Origin: Leucobacter sp. OLIS6
Lineage (GTDB): Bacteria > Actinomycetota > Actinomycetes > Actinomycetales > Microbacteriaceae
Length of the DNA: 64,000 nt
Reading direction: 5' to 3'
Assembly (NCBI RefSeq): GCF_002752355.1
Contig: NZ_MRAV01000014.1
Location: forward strand, 620,001-684,000
The position numbers were made by a program, and so were the translations under genes. Position 1 is the stretch's first letter. Each line of letters begins with the position of its first letter. The notes below the pieces were generated by a model. It searched no databases. It was not told the DNA's origin and worked only from the letters and a program-made list of their open reading frames with translations. Below are positions 46,431 through 56,260 of this stretch, piece after piece.

Positions 46431-46664
46431 TCAGTCGTGCGACTTGACGGCGTACTTCGGTCCGTTCACGCCGAAGCCGGCCTTCGAGAGGATCCAGCCG
46501 AGCAGCGCGCCGACGACGACGACACCGACGCTCGCCCACACGAGGGCGGGGATGTTCAGGAAGAAGAACACCGTTCCGGCCGCGATACCGAGCAGCATGA
46601 CGATCACCGCCGTCCATGCAGCGGGCGAATCGCCGTGTCCGGGGTCTCCGTGGGGGTTCGACAT
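46431..46664 (-). CDS. HGxSPAAW-type small membrane protein
   Basis: A 77-residue protein with two membrane helices (AAWTAVIVMLLGIAAGTVFF and ALVWASVGVVVVGALLGW). The opening MSNPHGDPGHGDSPAAW is a pattern I know from a family fixed between trpE and trpC in Micrococcales (recalled as DUF6704). Start ATG 46664 is chosen by that conserved N-terminus; function unknown, presumably linked to Trp synthesis. Confidence 0.8.
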   Translation of the reverse strand: MSNPHGDPGHGDSPAAWTAVIVMLLGIAAGTVFFFLNIPALVWASVGVVVVGALLGWILSKAGFGVNGPKYAVKSHD

Positions 46665-46749
46665 GAATCTCCTCGTTCCGAAAATGTGTCCGTACCAGCC
46701 TAGCGCGTCCGCGGAGCATCCGGAGCACGACAGGCAGGCGGGCGGCCGC

Positions 46750-47400
46750 TTACGCGCGCGGCGCCTCGGGATCGGCCGCCCCGGTCGCGGTGCTCTCCGC
46801 ATCTTCGTCGGCGTCCGGGTCGGCACCCGAAGGATCGTCGCCGTCGCTCAGCGCGTCCCAGTCGGCGATGCGGTCGGGCTCGTCGCTCTCGACCCGCTTC
46901 GTGCTCGTCTCGTACTTGCGACCGGCGGTGGCCCACCGGCCGCTGACCGCCAGCACGAGCACGCCGAGCAGCAAGACGAGCACGCCGAGCGCGGCGGTGA
47001 CGATCGGCCACACCGTGAGCGAGGTGCCGGCGATCGCGTCCTGCGCGGAGCCGCCGGCCAGGCCGGTGAGCTTGGTCACGCGCGCCAGCGAAGCCGCGGA
47101 CGGGTCGATCAGAACGGTGATCGCCACCGCCGAGATCCCCGCACCGAGCAGGGCGAGCACGACGCCGAGCACGCGTCGGAAGACCTTGCCCGCGATGGTC
47201 AGTGCCAGCGCACCCGCCAGGACGGCCAGCGCGAGCGGCGAGAGCGACTGGTTGAACTCCTGCCCGGTGACCGAGAGGTGGTCCTGTGCCGCCGCGCCCA
47301 GTTCGAGCTTGAACGAGGCCCACGGCTGGGTCGCCGAGAGCAGCGCGAGCGCACCGACGAGCCCCAGGCCGGCGATCAGGAGGAGCCGCATCCGCTTCAC
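46750..47400 (-). CDS. Trp biosynthesis-associated membrane protein
   Basis: Matches the actinobacterial family found between trpE and trpC (TIGR02234-like, Trp_oprn_chp). The 216 residues have four helices, an extracytoplasmic loop with ATQPWASF after helix 1, and an acidic tail. Function unknown. GTG 47400 overlaps the trpE stop (GTGA) and has GGAGG seven bases upstream, so it is preferred over ATG 47391. Confidence 0.85.
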   Translation of the reverse strand: MKRMRLLLIAGLGLVGALALLSATQPWASFKLELGAAAQDHLSVTGQEFNQSLSPLALAVLAGALALTIAGKVFRRVLGVVLALLGAGISAVAITVLIDPSAASLARVTKLTGLAGGSAQDAIAGTSLTVWPIVTAALGVLVLLLGVLVLAVSGRWATAGRKYETSTKRVESDEPDRIADWDALSDGDDPSGADPDADEDAESTATGAADPEAPRA

Positions 47401-48941
47401 GAGCGACCTCCGATCGAGCGCAGGGTGTTCGCCACGGCGACCGCCCGCAACGGCGCAGCCGCCTTGTTGCGGGACTCCTGATCCTCCATCTCGGGGACGG
47501 AGTCGGCGACGATCCCGCCGCCCGCCTGCACCATCGCGACGCCGTCGCGGATCGTGGCGGTGCGGATCGCGATCGCGAGGTCGGCGGAGCCCGAGAGGCC
47601 GAAGTAGCCGACCACTCCCCCGTAGACGCCGCGCTGCACGGGCTCCAGCTCGTCGATGATCTGCAGGGCGCGCGGCTTCGGGGCGCCGCTCAGGGTGCCC
47701 GCGGGGAACGTCGCGCGCAGCGCATCGATGGCGTTGCGCCCCTCGCCCAGCTCGCCCTCGACGGTCGAGACGATGTGCATGATGTGGCTGAAGCGCTCGA
47801 TCCGCATGAACTCGGTCACCTCGACGCTCGACGGGTCGCACACCCGCAGCAGGTCGTTCCGGGCGAGGTCGACGAGCATGAGGTGCTCGGCCCGCTCCTT
47901 CTCGTCGGCGAGCAGCTCGCGCTCGTGCTGATGGTCCTCGTCGATGGTCGCGCCGCGCGGGCGGGAGCCGGCGATCGGGTGCGTGATGACGTGGCCGTCG
48001 TTGTGCACGGTGACGAGGGCCTCCGGGCTGGATCCGACGACCGAGAACGGCTCGCCGTCCGCGTCCTCGACCGTGAGCAGGTAGAGGTAGGGGCTCGGGT
48101 TCAGGTGCCGCAGCACTCGGTAGACGTCGAGCGGATCCGCGGTGCATTCCTGGTCGAAGCGCTGCGAGAGCACCACCTGGAAGATGTCGCCGTCGACGAT
48201 GTAGCGCTTGGATCGTTCGACGCCGGCCAGGTATTCGGCCTCGTTCGTCAGCCGACGGGCCGTGGGCATCGCCGTGCGGTCGAGCTCGCCGAGCGGCGAC
48301 GCCGCCTGAGCCGCGAGGGTCTCCTGCAGCGCATCGAGGCGCCGCTGGCCCTCGGCCCACTGCGCATCGGCGTCGTCGGAGTGCTGATCGTTCAGCACGT
48401 TGACGACGAGGATCACGCTGCCCTCGCGGTGATCGATCACGACCACCTCGGATGCGAAGCTGAGCGACTGGCTCGGGATGCCGGGGCCCTCGGTCGGCCC
48501 GTGCTCGAGCCGCTCGAACTGCCGCACGGTCTCCCAGCCGAGGTAGCCCACGAAGCCGCTCACGAGGGGCGGCAGCTGGGCGACCTGCGGCGTGCGCCAG
48601 TGCTCGGCCGCGGCGCGCAGCGCCTCGACCGGGGCGAGGTGGGAGACCCCGCCCGGCAGCAGGCGCTCCTCGGGGATGCCGCCCTCGGACGGCACCCAGC
48701 GGGCCCGCCCGTCGCGCTCGCTGAGCGAGCCGAACGAACCCGCCCCAACGAAGCTGAACCGGGTCCAGACACCGCCCTGCTCTGCGGACTCCAGCAGGAA
48801 CGTACCGGGTCGCGAAGCCGCGACCTTGCGGTAGATGCCGACCGGGGTCTCCGCGTCCGCGAACACCTCGCGGCACACGGGAATGACGGTGTGGGTGGTG
48901 CGGGCGGCGTCGAAGGCCTCGCGCGTCGTCGTCAGGCTCAC
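47397..48941 (-). CDS. trpE: Anthranilate synthase component I
   Basis: Makes anthranilate from chorismate. The 514 residues carry the tryptophan feedback motif FLLESAEQGG...S near the N-terminus, and the catalytic motifs IAGSRPRG, LMLVDLARNDL and GAPKPRALQIIDELE. Start GTG 48941 lies six bases after TAAGCT (48948-48953), so trpE seems to begin a leaderless transcript just behind hisI. Component II (trpG) and trpD are not in the window. Confidence 0.96.
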   Translation of the reverse strand: MSLTTTREAFDAARTTHTVIPVCREVFADAETPVGIYRKVAASRPGTFLLESAEQGGVWTRFSFVGAGSFGSLSERDGRARWVPSEGGIPEERLLPGGVSHLAPVEALRAAAEHWRTPQVAQLPPLVSGFVGYLGWETVRQFERLEHGPTEGPGIPSQSLSFASEVVVIDHREGSVILVVNVLNDQHSDDADAQWAEGQRRLDALQETLAAQAASPLGELDRTAMPTARRLTNEAEYLAGVERSKRYIVDGDIFQVVLSQRFDQECTADPLDVYRVLRHLNPSPYLYLLTVEDADGEPFSVVGSSPEALVTVHNDGHVITHPIAGSRPRGATIDEDHQHERELLADEKERAEHLMLVDLARNDLLRVCDPSSVEVTEFMRIERFSHIMHIVSTVEGELGEGRNAIDALRATFPAGTLSGAPKPRALQIIDELEPVQRGVYGGVVGYFGLSGSADLAIAIRTATIRDGVAMVQAGGGIVADSVPEMEDQESRNKAAAPLRAVAVANTLRSIGGRS

Positions 48942-48978
48942 CGCCCCAGCTTACCGGTGCGCTCCTGCGCGCTCGCCC

Positions 48979-49365
48979 CTATTCGGGGTCGCCGACGACG
49001 GCCCCGAGGTCGCGCCCGTCGAAGCAGGTCCGCGATCCCGTGTGGCAGGCCGCGCCGATCTGGATCGCGCGCACGAGCAGCGTGTCGCCGTCGCAGTCCA
49101 TCGCGACCGACCGCACGTACTGCCGATGCCCCGAGGTGTCGCCCTTGCGCCAGTACTCCTGCCGAGAGCGGGACCAGTAGGTGACCCGGCCCGTGCTCAG
49201 CGTGCGCCGCGCCGCCTCGCGGTCCATCCAGGCCAGCATGAGCACATCGCCGGAGACGTCGTCCTGCACGATGGCCGGGAGCAGACCGTCGGAGCCGAAG
49301 GTCAGCGCGTCGAGCCGCTGCTCGACCGCGGCAGGATCGACCGCGGCGGGATCGTTCGCGGTCAT
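48979..49365 (-). CDS. hisI: Phosphoribosyl-AMP cyclohydrolase
   Basis: Third step of histidine synthesis, cyclohydrolase only (the pyrophosphohydrolase is separate, hisE). The 128 residues have the zinc motif AMDCDGDT and [15 protein letters not shown] 49365 overlaps the hisF stop (ATGA). Confidence 0.96.
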   Translation of the reverse strand: MTANDPAAVDPAAVEQRLDALTFGSDGLLPAIVQDDVSGDVLMLAWMDREAARRTLSTGRVTYWSRSRQEYWRKGDTSGHRQYVRSVAMDCDGDTLLVRAIQIGAACHTGSRTCFDGRDLGAVVGDPE

Positions 49366-50156
49366 GCCCGTGCCTCCTCGTCGCCGTGCTCGATCAGCCG
49401 GACCAGGTGCCCGGCCTCCGCGAGCGCGTGCTTGACCTCGCCGATGGTGAAGGTTCCGTCGTGGAACACCGACGCGGCGAGCACCGCATCGGCGCCCGCG
49501 TCGACCGCCGGGGCGAAGTGCTCGAGGCGCCCGGCACCGCCCGACGCGATGACCGGGACCGAGGCCAGCTCGCGCACTGCACGGGTGAGCTCCAGGTCGA
49601 AGCCCGCGAGCGTGCCGTCGGCATCCATCGAGTTCACGAGCAGCTCGCCCGCGCCCCGATCGACGACCTCTCGGCACCACTCGAGCGCATCCCGGTCGGT
49701 CTCGTTCTTGCCGCCGTGGGTCGTCACCACGAAACCGCTCGGCGTGCGGGGCGAACGCTTGACGTCGAGCGACAGCACGAGCACCTGGGAGCCGAAGCGG
49801 TCGGCGATCTCGCCGATCAGCTCCGGACGGGCGATCGCCGCGCTGTTCACGCCGACCTTGTCGGCGCCGACGCCCAGCAGTCGCGCGACGTCGTCGGCGC
49901 TGCGCACGCCGCCCCCGACGGTCAGCGGGATGAACACCTGCTCAGCAGTGCGGCGCACCACATCGTAGGTGGTCGATCGGTCGTCGACGGTCGCGGTGAC
50001 GTCGAGGAACGTCAGCTCGTCGGCGCCCTGCTCGGCGTACTTCGCCGCCAGTTCGACCGGGTCGCCGGCGTCGCGCAGGTTCAGGAAGTTGACGCCCTTC
50101 ACGACGCGGCCCGCGGCCACGTCGAGGCAGGGGATCACGCGGGTCGCGATGCTCAT
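49362..50156 (-). CDS. hisF: Imidazole glycerol phosphate synthase subunit HisF
   Basis: The cyclase half of IGP synthase; 264 residues forming a TIM barrel. Catalytic Asp in [15 protein letters not shown] and Asp in [13 protein letters not shown]; phosphate loops GGGVRSADD and [11 protein letters not shown]. HisH must lie elsewhere. Overlaps hisI. Confidence 0.97.
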   Translation of the reverse strand: MSIATRVIPCLDVAAGRVVKGVNFLNLRDAGDPVELAAKYAEQGADELTFLDVTATVDDRSTTYDVVRRTAEQVFIPLTVGGGVRSADDVARLLGVGADKVGVNSAAIARPELIGEIADRFGSQVLVLSLDVKRSPRTPSGFVVTTHGGKNETDRDALEWCREVVDRGAGELLVNSMDADGTLAGFDLELTRAVRELASVPVIASGGAGRLEHFAPAVDAGADAVLAASVFHDGTFTIGEVKHALAEAGHLVRLIEHGDEEARA

Positions 50157-50169
50157 CTGCAGTCCCCTC

Positions 50170-51009
50170 CTACAGGCGGGCAGCGTGGATCGCGGTCACG
50201 AGGATCGCGCGGGCGCCGAGATCGGCGAGGCGATCCATGACGTCGTTCGCCTCGTCGGCCGAGACCATGACGCGGACCGCCACCCAGCCCTCGTCCTTCA
50301 GCGGCGAGACCGTGGGCGACTCGATGCCGCCGGCGATCGCGACGGCCGCGTCGAGGTCGCTCTCGCGCAGGTCGTAGTCCATGATCACGAACTTGCGCGC
50401 GACGAGCACGCCCCGCAGTCGGCGCAGCAGACGGTCGACGCCCTCGGGACGCTTCGCCCCGCCGATCAGCACCGCGGTCGATTCGAGGATCACGGGCCCG
50501 AAGATCTCGAGCCCGGCCGCGCGGAGCGTCGCGCCCGTCGAGACGACATCTGCGACGGCGTCGGCGACGCCGAGCCGCACCGCCGACTCGACCGCGCCGT
50601 CGAGCTTCACGAGGATCGCCTCGATCCCCCGCGCGCGGAGGAAGTCGTCGACGAGCTTCGGGTAGCTCGTCGCGACCCGCTTGCCGGCGAGATCCGCGAT
50701 GTCGCTGATCTCGTTCGCGGGAGCCGCGAAACGGAAGGTCGAGTCGCCGAAGTCGAGGTGCGCGATCTCGTGCGCCGCCGACCCCGAGTCGAGCAGCAGA
50801 TCCCGGCCGGTGATGCCGATGTCGAGCGCACCGGATCCCACGTAGGTCGCGATGTCGCGCGGGCGGAGGTAGAAGAACTCGACGCCGTTGCGGGCGTCGG
50901 TGTGGACCAGCTGTCGACTGTCGCGCCGGCCGGAGTATCCGGCCTCCGCGAGCATCTCGGCGGCGATCTCTGAGAGGGAGCCCTTGTTGGGCACCGCGAT
51001 GCGGAGCAT
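50170..51009 (-). CDS. hisG: ATP phosphoribosyltransferase (long form)
   Basis: First, committed step of histidine synthesis, 279 residues: the catalytic part ([22 protein letters not shown]) and the C-terminal regulatory domain that binds histidine ([16 protein letters not shown]), so feedback inhibition is expected. Start ATG 51009 ([10 protein letters not shown]) has AAGGA about 9 bases upstream; an ATG at 51036 has none. Confidence 0.96.
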   Translation of the reverse strand: MLRIAVPNKGSLSEIAAEMLAEAGYSGRRDSRQLVHTDARNGVEFFYLRPRDIATYVGSGALDIGITGRDLLLDSGSAAHEIAHLDFGDSTFRFAAPANEISDIADLAGKRVATSYPKLVDDFLRARGIEAILVKLDGAVESAVRLGVADAVADVVSTGATLRAAGLEIFGPVILESTAVLIGGAKRPEGVDRLLRRLRGVLVARKFVIMDYDLRESDLDAAVAIAGGIESPTVSPLKDEGWVAVRVMVSADEANDVMDRLADLGARAILVTAIHAARL

Positions 51010-51114
51010 GAGTGAAGTTCCTTCCGTGTCGGCCATTGCGCGGCCGGGAGTCTGAATCAGATTCGGGCGGCGAGCGTCAGCGCGGCGTCACGGGAATGCC
51101 GTGAGGCGCCGACG

Positions 51115-51378
51115 CTACAGATGCCGGTACACGTCCTGCAGACTCAGGCCCTTGGCGAGCATGAGGACCTGCAGGTGGTACAGCAGCTGGCTGATCTCTT
51201 CGGCGCAGGCGTCGTCGGATTCGTACTCCGCGGCCATCCACACCTCGGCCGCCTCTTCGACGACCTTCTTGCCGATCGCATGCACGCCGGCGTCCAGGCG
51301 TGCGACCGTGTCGCTGCCTTCCGGACGGGCGGCGGCCTTCTCGCTGAGTTCAGCGAAGAGCGATTCGAACGACTTCAC
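51115..51378 (-). CDS. hisE: Phosphoribosyl-ATP pyrophosphohydrolase
   Basis: Second step of histidine synthesis, 87 residues (MazG-like helical fold), with [19 protein letters not shown] and [14 protein letters not shown]. Start GTG 51378 has TAGGCT six bases upstream (51385-51390): leaderless promoter, so hisE-hisG may start a transcript separate from rpe. Confidence 0.95.
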   Translation of the reverse strand: MKSFESLFAELSEKAAARPEGSDTVARLDAGVHAIGKKVVEEAAEVWMAAEYESDDACAEEISQLLYHLQVLMLAKGLSLQDVYRHL

Positions 51379-51422
51379 GGGACCAGCCTAGCGTGTCCGG
51401 GACTCCGGTCAGAACTCCACGG

Positions 51423-52085
51423 TCAGTGCGCGTGCGCCGCCGCGACCTCGCGCAGCTCCGCGATCCGATCCTCGGGCACCCCGCCGTAGACCGCCGAACC
51501 CGCGACGAAGGTGTCGGCACCGGCCTCGGCCGCGACGCCGATCGTGCTCGCCGAGATGCCGCCGTCGACCTGCAGGCGCAGCTCGATGCCGTGCTTCGCG
51601 CGCGCCTCGGCGAGGCGTCCGAGCTTCGGCATCATGTCGGGCATGAACGACTGCCCGCCGAAACCGGGCTCCACCGTCATCACGAGCACCATGTCGAACT
51701 CGGGCAGCAGCTCCAGGTACGGCTCCGGATCGGTGCCGGGCTTCAGCGCGATACCGGCCATCGCGCCGATCTCGCGCAGGCGGCGCGCCAGCGCCACCGG
51801 TTCCTGCGCGGCCTCCGCGTGGAAGGTGACCGAGGCGGCGCCGAGCTCGGCGTACCCCGGTGCCCAGCGGTCGGCGTCCGAGATCATGAGGTGCACGTCG
51901 AGCGGGATCGGCGAGACCGCCTGGATCCGCTCCACGATCGGCGGGCCCATGGTGAGATTCGGCACGAAGTGGTTGTCCATCACGTCGACGTGCACGAAGT
52001 CCGCGGTGCGGATCCGTTCGAGCTCGCGCTCGAGGTTGACGAAGTCGGCGGACAGGATGCTCGGGTGGATGCGCTGCACGGTCAC
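51423..52085 (-). CDS. rpe: Ribulose-phosphate 3-epimerase
   Basis: Pentose phosphate pathway enzyme interconverting ribulose-5- and xylulose-5-phosphate. 220 residues: [40 protein letters not shown] and [13 protein letters not shown]. Start GTG 52085 lies six bases after TAGGAT (52092-52097): leaderless. Divergent from the gene at 52160. Confidence 0.96.
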   Translation of the reverse strand: MTVQRIHPSILSADFVNLERELERIRTADFVHVDVMDNHFVPNLTMGPPIVERIQAVSPIPLDVHLMISDADRWAPGYAELGAASVTFHAEAAQEPVALARRLREIGAMAGIALKPGTDPEPYLELLPEFDMVLVMTVEPGFGGQSFMPDMMPKLGRLAEARAKHGIELRLQVDGGISASTIGVAAEAGADTFVAGSAVYGGVPEDRIAELREVAAAHAH

Positions 52086-52159
52086 GGATCGATCCTATCC
52101 GCGGGCCGGAGCCGCGATGCGGCCCGTGCGCCGCGCAGTGCGCTCGCTATGCTGGCGCC

Positions 52160-53557
52160 ATGGCAGAGGAGCAGGACCCGGAGCCCTGGCGCATCCCCAC
52201 CGGTCTCGGCGCGCCGCAGGGCCTCAGTCCCTCGCCCGGCATCGCTCCCCCGGGCGGACTGCCCGAACCCCGGCTGAGCGATTGGACGGGGTACGAGCCC
52301 GCGGAGGCGACCGACGAGCTCGCGGCCGACGCCGCCGAGCAGGTGCACGAAGCGCTCGGCGTCGACGACGTCCCCGCAGCACCCGAACCGAGCGCGGAGG
52401 TTCCCGCGGATCCCGCAGCACCGCCGGTGCAGGCGGCGCCCCCTGCCCCCGCGGCCGCGGCGTCCCCCGCACCTGCACCGGCTCGGGCACGGACCCCCGA
52501 AGGCGGACCGCAGCCCGCGGCGACGACGAACCCGATGAAGATCGCGGGCTGGGTGGGAATCGGCGTGCTCGTCATCGGCGCGATGTCGCTGATCGGCAAC
52601 CTGACGAACAACGACGAGGATCCCGGCGTCGAAGATTCGTTCACCGCCGTCGGGGCGGACACGCCCGAAGGCGCGGTGCAGGAGTACCTGGAGGCGCTCC
52701 GCGACGGCGACACCGGGCGGGCCGCCGAACTGCTCAGCTCCCCGGACCCCGGAGTCTTCGAGCATCCTCCGCTCGACCCGTCCGAGCATCCCGAGGGCCG
52801 GATCGACGAGGTCGAGGCGGACGTCACCGTGCAGGAGGGCGAGTCGGGAAGCGTTTCGGCCCGCTACACGATGGGCGGCGAAGCGGTGTCGACGGTGATG
52901 CAGGTGGAGCGCACCGGCGACGGCTGGTTCATCGCCGAGGGCGGGACCGTGTTCCCCGAGGGGCAGGTGCTCGCAGGGTTCCCGACGACGATCAACGGCG
53001 AGCCGATCAGCGGGTCGACCCCGGCGCTGATGCCCGGCGCCTACGAGCTCGGGTTCGAGACGAGCGACTTCTCGCTGCCCGAGGACGAGCGCTCGATCGT
53101 GATCCGGCTCGCTGACGCCACGGTCCTCTCCCGGATCGATGCGACCCCGCGGCTCACCGAGGCGGGCGCCCGGCGGTTCACCGAGGCACTGCGATCCGAG
53201 CTCGACGACTGCCTCGCCGCGGGCACCCCGACCACCGACTGCGGCATGGACGTGCCGGAGGAGGATCTGCCCGACGGCTACGCGTTCGAGGGCGAGCTGA
53301 GCCGATCCCTGTCGAAGGGGTTCGATGCCGTCCTCAAGTCGCATCCGCCGGAGCTCGAAAGAGTCGACGGACGTCTGACCGGCAAGGTCGTGCTTCCCGT
53401 GGAGTTCGCCGCGAACGTCGAACTGAGCATCCGCAGCACCGCGGACGGCACGGTCCGGGACGGGCACCTCCGCGATCCCGTGCGCTCGCTGCGCCCGAGC
53501 GCCTACCTGAGCTCCGGATCGGTGCTGCTGGACTGGGCCGCGCCCGGTCCCGCCTAG
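52160..53557 (+). CDS. Single-pass anchored protein with extracytoplasmic domain
   Basis: A 465-residue protein. Residues 1-120 are Pro/Ala-rich and hydrophilic, one membrane helix spans about 125-145 (KIAGWVGIGVLVIGAMSLIG), and the large remainder is outside the membrane. Residues about 160-250 look NTF2/DUF4878-like (DTPEGAVQEYLEALRDGDTGRAAELL, VMQVERTGDGWFIAEG). Two cysteines (about 352 and 360) could form a disulfide. Function unknown. ATG 52160 lies six bases after TATGCT: leaderless. Confidence 0.7.
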   Translation: MAEEQDPEPWRIPTGLGAPQGLSPSPGIAPPGGLPEPRLSDWTGYEPAEATDELAADAAEQVHEALGVDDVPAAPEPSAEVPADPAAPPVQAAPPAPAAAASPAPAPARARTPEGGPQPAATTNPMKIAGWVGIGVLVIGAMSLIGNLTNNDEDPGVEDSFTAVGADTPEGAVQEYLEALRDGDTGRAAELLSSPDPGVFEHPPLDPSEHPEGRIDEVEADVTVQEGESGSVSARYTMGGEAVSTVMQVERTGDGWFIAEGGTVFPEGQVLAGFPTTINGEPISGSTPALMPGAYELGFETSDFSLPEDERSIVIRLADATVLSRIDATPRLTEAGARRFTEALRSELDDCLAAGTPTTDCGMDVPEEDLPDGYAFEGELSRSLSKGFDAVLKSHPPELERVDGRLTGKVVLPVEFAANVELSIRSTADGTVRDGHLRDPVRSLRPSAYLSSGSVLLDWAAPGPA

Positions 53558-53572
53558 GCGTCCCGCTTCGGG

Positions 53573-54895
53573 TCACGCCCCTTCGGCGGCGACCGGCCCG
53601 ACCGCTGGAGCTTCGGAGTAGCTGCGGGAGAGCCGCCGATACGACGACGTCAGCGCAGCTCCGCCCGCGAGCAGGATCGTGACGAGGCCGGTCGCCACGA
53701 AGATGAGGGCGATCCCTCGAGCGTCTCCCGTGCCGAGCAGCCAGCTCCAGTCCGCCTGCCCCCGCGGCGTCTCGAGCGCGGGGACGATCCAGAGCGCGGC
53801 CACCGGTGCGATCGCGAAAGAGGTGATCGGCGCGGTGCCCGCTTCGAAGGTCATCGCGAAGCCGAAGGCGCGCCCCTGGGATGCGAACGGGACGACGCGC
53901 TGGATCACGGTCTGCTCGGCGGCCTCGATCGCGGGCATCACGACCATGAACGACCAGAGGCCGGCGATGAAGAGCCACGGCGCGTCCCGGATGGTGAACG
54001 CTGCGCCGATGACTCCGGTGACGGCGACGAGGATCAGCATCGTGCGGATCGGGTTCGCGCCGAGGCCGCGCGCGGCGACCAGCGCCCCGCCGACGATGAA
54101 GCCTGTCGAGGCGAGTCCGAAGACGAGTCCCCAGACCTCGACGCTGAACAGCGTGAGCCCGTAGGGGTCGAGCAGCGCCATGAACACCCCGCTCGCGAGG
54201 TTGTTGAACGTCGTGAAGATGATCAGCGCCATCAGTCCCGGCACCGCGCGCACCGCTCGGAATCCGCCGCCGAAGTCGACCGCCCGCCGCTCGGGATCCC
54301 GCTGGATCTCCGGTTCCGCGACGCGCAGCAGGTGCAGGTGCAGCAGCGGGATCGCCGTGCATGCCGTCGCGATGAGGATGGTCGGCCCCATCCCGAGGAA
54401 CCCGACGGAGAGACCGCTGAACACGCTCGTCGCGATGAACGCGAGCCCCTGGACGGTGCCGACCAGGCCGTTCGCGTTCGCGTGCCGGTCGGGGGCGACG
54501 AGCAGCGTGACCGTGGTCGACAGGGCGAGGTTGCGGAGCACCTCGACCACGCAGCCGGCGAGCAGGATCGTCGAGAACACCCAGAACCAGGGGGCGCCGA
54601 AGTCGAGCAGGGTCGCACGCGGGATGCTGAAGAACATGGCGCAGACGACGAGGAACGCGGTCAGCGAGGCCCAACCCGACAGACGCATCACGAAGAGCTT
54701 GCGGTACCGGTCGACGAGGCTGCCGAAGTACATCGAGCACGCCGCGATGATGAGCATGTACGCTCCGCCGAGCAGGCCGTTCACGAGGATGCTCTGCGTC
54801 TCGATGTACACCCAGAACACCAGGGCGAACCAGAGGAAGTTGGAGGTGAGGTTCGCCACGGCGGTGTTCACCAGCAGGTGCAGGAACGTGCGCAT
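53573..54895 (-). CDS. MFS transporter
   Basis: A 440-residue 12-helix major facilitator protein of the MFS_3/EntS-like exporter type. The helix 2-3 loop GSLVDRYRKLFVMRLSGWAS is the family A-motif region. Exported substrate unknown. It is last in an operon of three small unknown proteins (56206 to 54917), which it follows by 21 bases; AGAGG precedes ATG 54895. Converges with the gene at 52160. Confidence 0.85.
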   Translation of the reverse strand: MRTFLHLLVNTAVANLTSNFLWFALVFWVYIETQSILVNGLLGGAYMLIIAACSMYFGSLVDRYRKLFVMRLSGWASLTAFLVVCAMFFSIPRATLLDFGAPWFWVFSTILLAGCVVEVLRNLALSTTVTLLVAPDRHANANGLVGTVQGLAFIATSVFSGLSVGFLGMGPTILIATACTAIPLLHLHLLRVAEPEIQRDPERRAVDFGGGFRAVRAVPGLMALIIFTTFNNLASGVFMALLDPYGLTLFSVEVWGLVFGLASTGFIVGGALVAARGLGANPIRTMLILVAVTGVIGAAFTIRDAPWLFIAGLWSFMVVMPAIEAAEQTVIQRVVPFASQGRAFGFAMTFEAGTAPITSFAIAPVAALWIVPALETPRGQADWSWLLGTGDARGIALIFVATGLVTILLAGGAALTSSYRRLSRSYSEAPAVGPVAAEGA

Positions 54896-54916
54896 GCGAC
54901 GGGGAACCTCTCGCGG

Positions 54917-55351
54917 CTACAGGGAGTTCCAGCAGTACAGCGCCTCGCCGCGCTCCCGCGCGGTGCGGGCGAGCGCCCGCCAGTCGCGGAGCATCGGCAG
55001 GAGGTATTCGGGATCGCCAGCACCCCAGAATTCCTCGGTCTCGGACCAGGGACCCACGACCTCGGCCAGGCGTTCGTCGCTGGCGTCCGCAAGCGCAGCG
55101 GTGAAGGCGCCCGGCAGCGAGACGACCCACGCGGAGTCGTGATCCGGCTCGCTCACCAGGCGCGCCCAGGACCACTCACCGGTGATGGTGTCGTACGGTT
55201 CGCCGGTGAGGAGCTCCTGCAGCGTTCCCGCCTGCACGGTCGGATCCACGGCGTCGAGCACGGGCCCGTTCGCCGCGTCGGGTCCGGTTTCGACCACCGA
55301 CGCGGCCGCAGCGTCGTCGCTCGCGATGAAGTACGTGTTGATGACGCCCAT
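54917..55351 (-). CDS. Unknown small protein, third of operon
   Basis: A 144-residue acidic cytoplasmic protein (MGVINTYFIASDDAAAASVVE; contains LQELLTGEPYDTITG and WSETEEFWG). I do not recognise a named family, but the opening pattern recurs in actinobacterial proteins of immunity-like size. ATG 55351 comes four bases after the preceding stop. Function unknown. Confidence 0.65.
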   Translation of the reverse strand: MGVINTYFIASDDAAAASVVETGPDAANGPVLDAVDPTVQAGTLQELLTGEPYDTITGEWSWARLVSEPDHDSAWVVSLPGAFTAALADASDERLAEVVGPWSETEEFWGAGDPEYLLPMLRDWRALARTARERGEALYCWNSL

Positions 55352-55355
55352 GACG

Positions 55356-55784
55356 TCATCCTGACAGGGTTTGCACCGCCGGTCCAGCGTTGCGCAGCCG
55401 GGTGATCAGCGCTCGATCCGCGTCGGCGTCGAACTCGGGATCGCGAGCCGCCACCCGGTCGACGAGCATGCCGAGCGCCTCGAGCACCCCGCTCCGCAGC
55501 ATGGTCGCGGGGTCGTTGCCCCGCAGCACCTCGTCGCTGTTGAAGCGGAGCTCGCCGCTCGCGGTCCGGGCGGCGAGCCGAACGCGGGGACGATGCAGTC
55601 CGGTCGGTTCGGAGACCACCGTGAGGTCGCCGCCGACCGTGACGAACAGGTCGTAGTCGTAGCCCCACTCGAGGTCGCGGAGCGCGATCTGGAGGCGTTT
55701 GAGCTCGGTGATCGTGCCGCCGGGGATCCCGGGGCCGCCGTAGACGGTCCGGAACGAGAGCCGGCCGTGCCGCGCGGTCGTCAT
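55356..55784 (-). CDS. Unknown small protein, second of operon
   Basis: A 142-residue soluble protein (MTTARHGRLSFRTVYGGPGI; TELKRLQIALRDLEWGYDYDLFV). No family recognised. ATG 55784 overlaps the preceding gene's stop (ATGA), so the start is well supported; an upstream in-frame ATG at 55859 is less likely. Confidence 0.65.
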   Translation of the reverse strand: MTTARHGRLSFRTVYGGPGIPGGTITELKRLQIALRDLEWGYDYDLFVTVGGDLTVVSEPTGLHRPRVRLAARTASGELRFNSDEVLRGNDPATMLRSGVLEALGMLVDRVAARDPEFDADADRALITRLRNAGPAVQTLSG

Positions 55785-56206
55785 GCGCCCGCCCCGTCGG
55801 GGAGACCGATCCGCCAGAACCCCTCGGGCGATCCCGGCGGGAGGAGCGGGGAGAGCCACTCGGCGACGGCGTCGAGCACGACCTGTTCGAGATCATCGCG
55901 CGTCCACCCGCGCGGGCGCGGCGGCACCTCCGGCTCCCAGCCGTCCTCGCCCCATTCGACGCCGAAGAGGTGCCGGTCGGCGTCGAAGCGGCGGTCGAGG
56001 GCGAACGCATCGCCGCCCTCGAACCGGGCCCAGACATCGAACGGGCCCTCAGCGTCCTGGTCGACGAACACGTCGATCAGGACGCCGTCGATGCCCGAGC
56101 CCGCTTCTTCGGCGGCCCGGCGGAAGCGTCCGAGCCGGGCGGCCGCGTCTTCCGTGCGCGCGGCGAGCAACGGCCGCAGCGCGCCGGCGTAGTCCTGTAC
56201 GTCCAT
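55781..56206 (-). CDS. DUF6389-like protein, first of operon
   Basis: A 141-residue soluble protein, acidic, with the stretch LIDVFVDQDAEGPFDVWARF followed by EVPPRPRGWTRDDLEQVVLDAVAEW. It resembles what I recall as DUF6389; function unknown. ATG 56206 has TACTCT six bases upstream (56213-56218), predicting a leaderless mRNA; it starts the four-gene unit ending with the MFS gene. Confidence 0.65.
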   Translation of the reverse strand: MDVQDYAGALRPLLAARTEDAAARLGRFRRAAEEAGSGIDGVLIDVFVDQDAEGPFDVWARFEGGDAFALDRRFDADRHLFGVEWGEDGWEPEVPPRPRGWTRDDLEQVVLDAVAEWLSPLLPPGSPEGFWRIGLPDGAGA

Positions 56207-56260
56207 GCCCCCAGAGTATGGGGCCTTCGGTCGTTCGGTCGGGGGTGCGTGCGTCGGAGG

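Noticed and set aside
48942-48978. A trp leader before trpE
   Set aside because: Only 37 bases separate hisI and trpE, with no ATG frame holding Trp codons and no hairpin pair.
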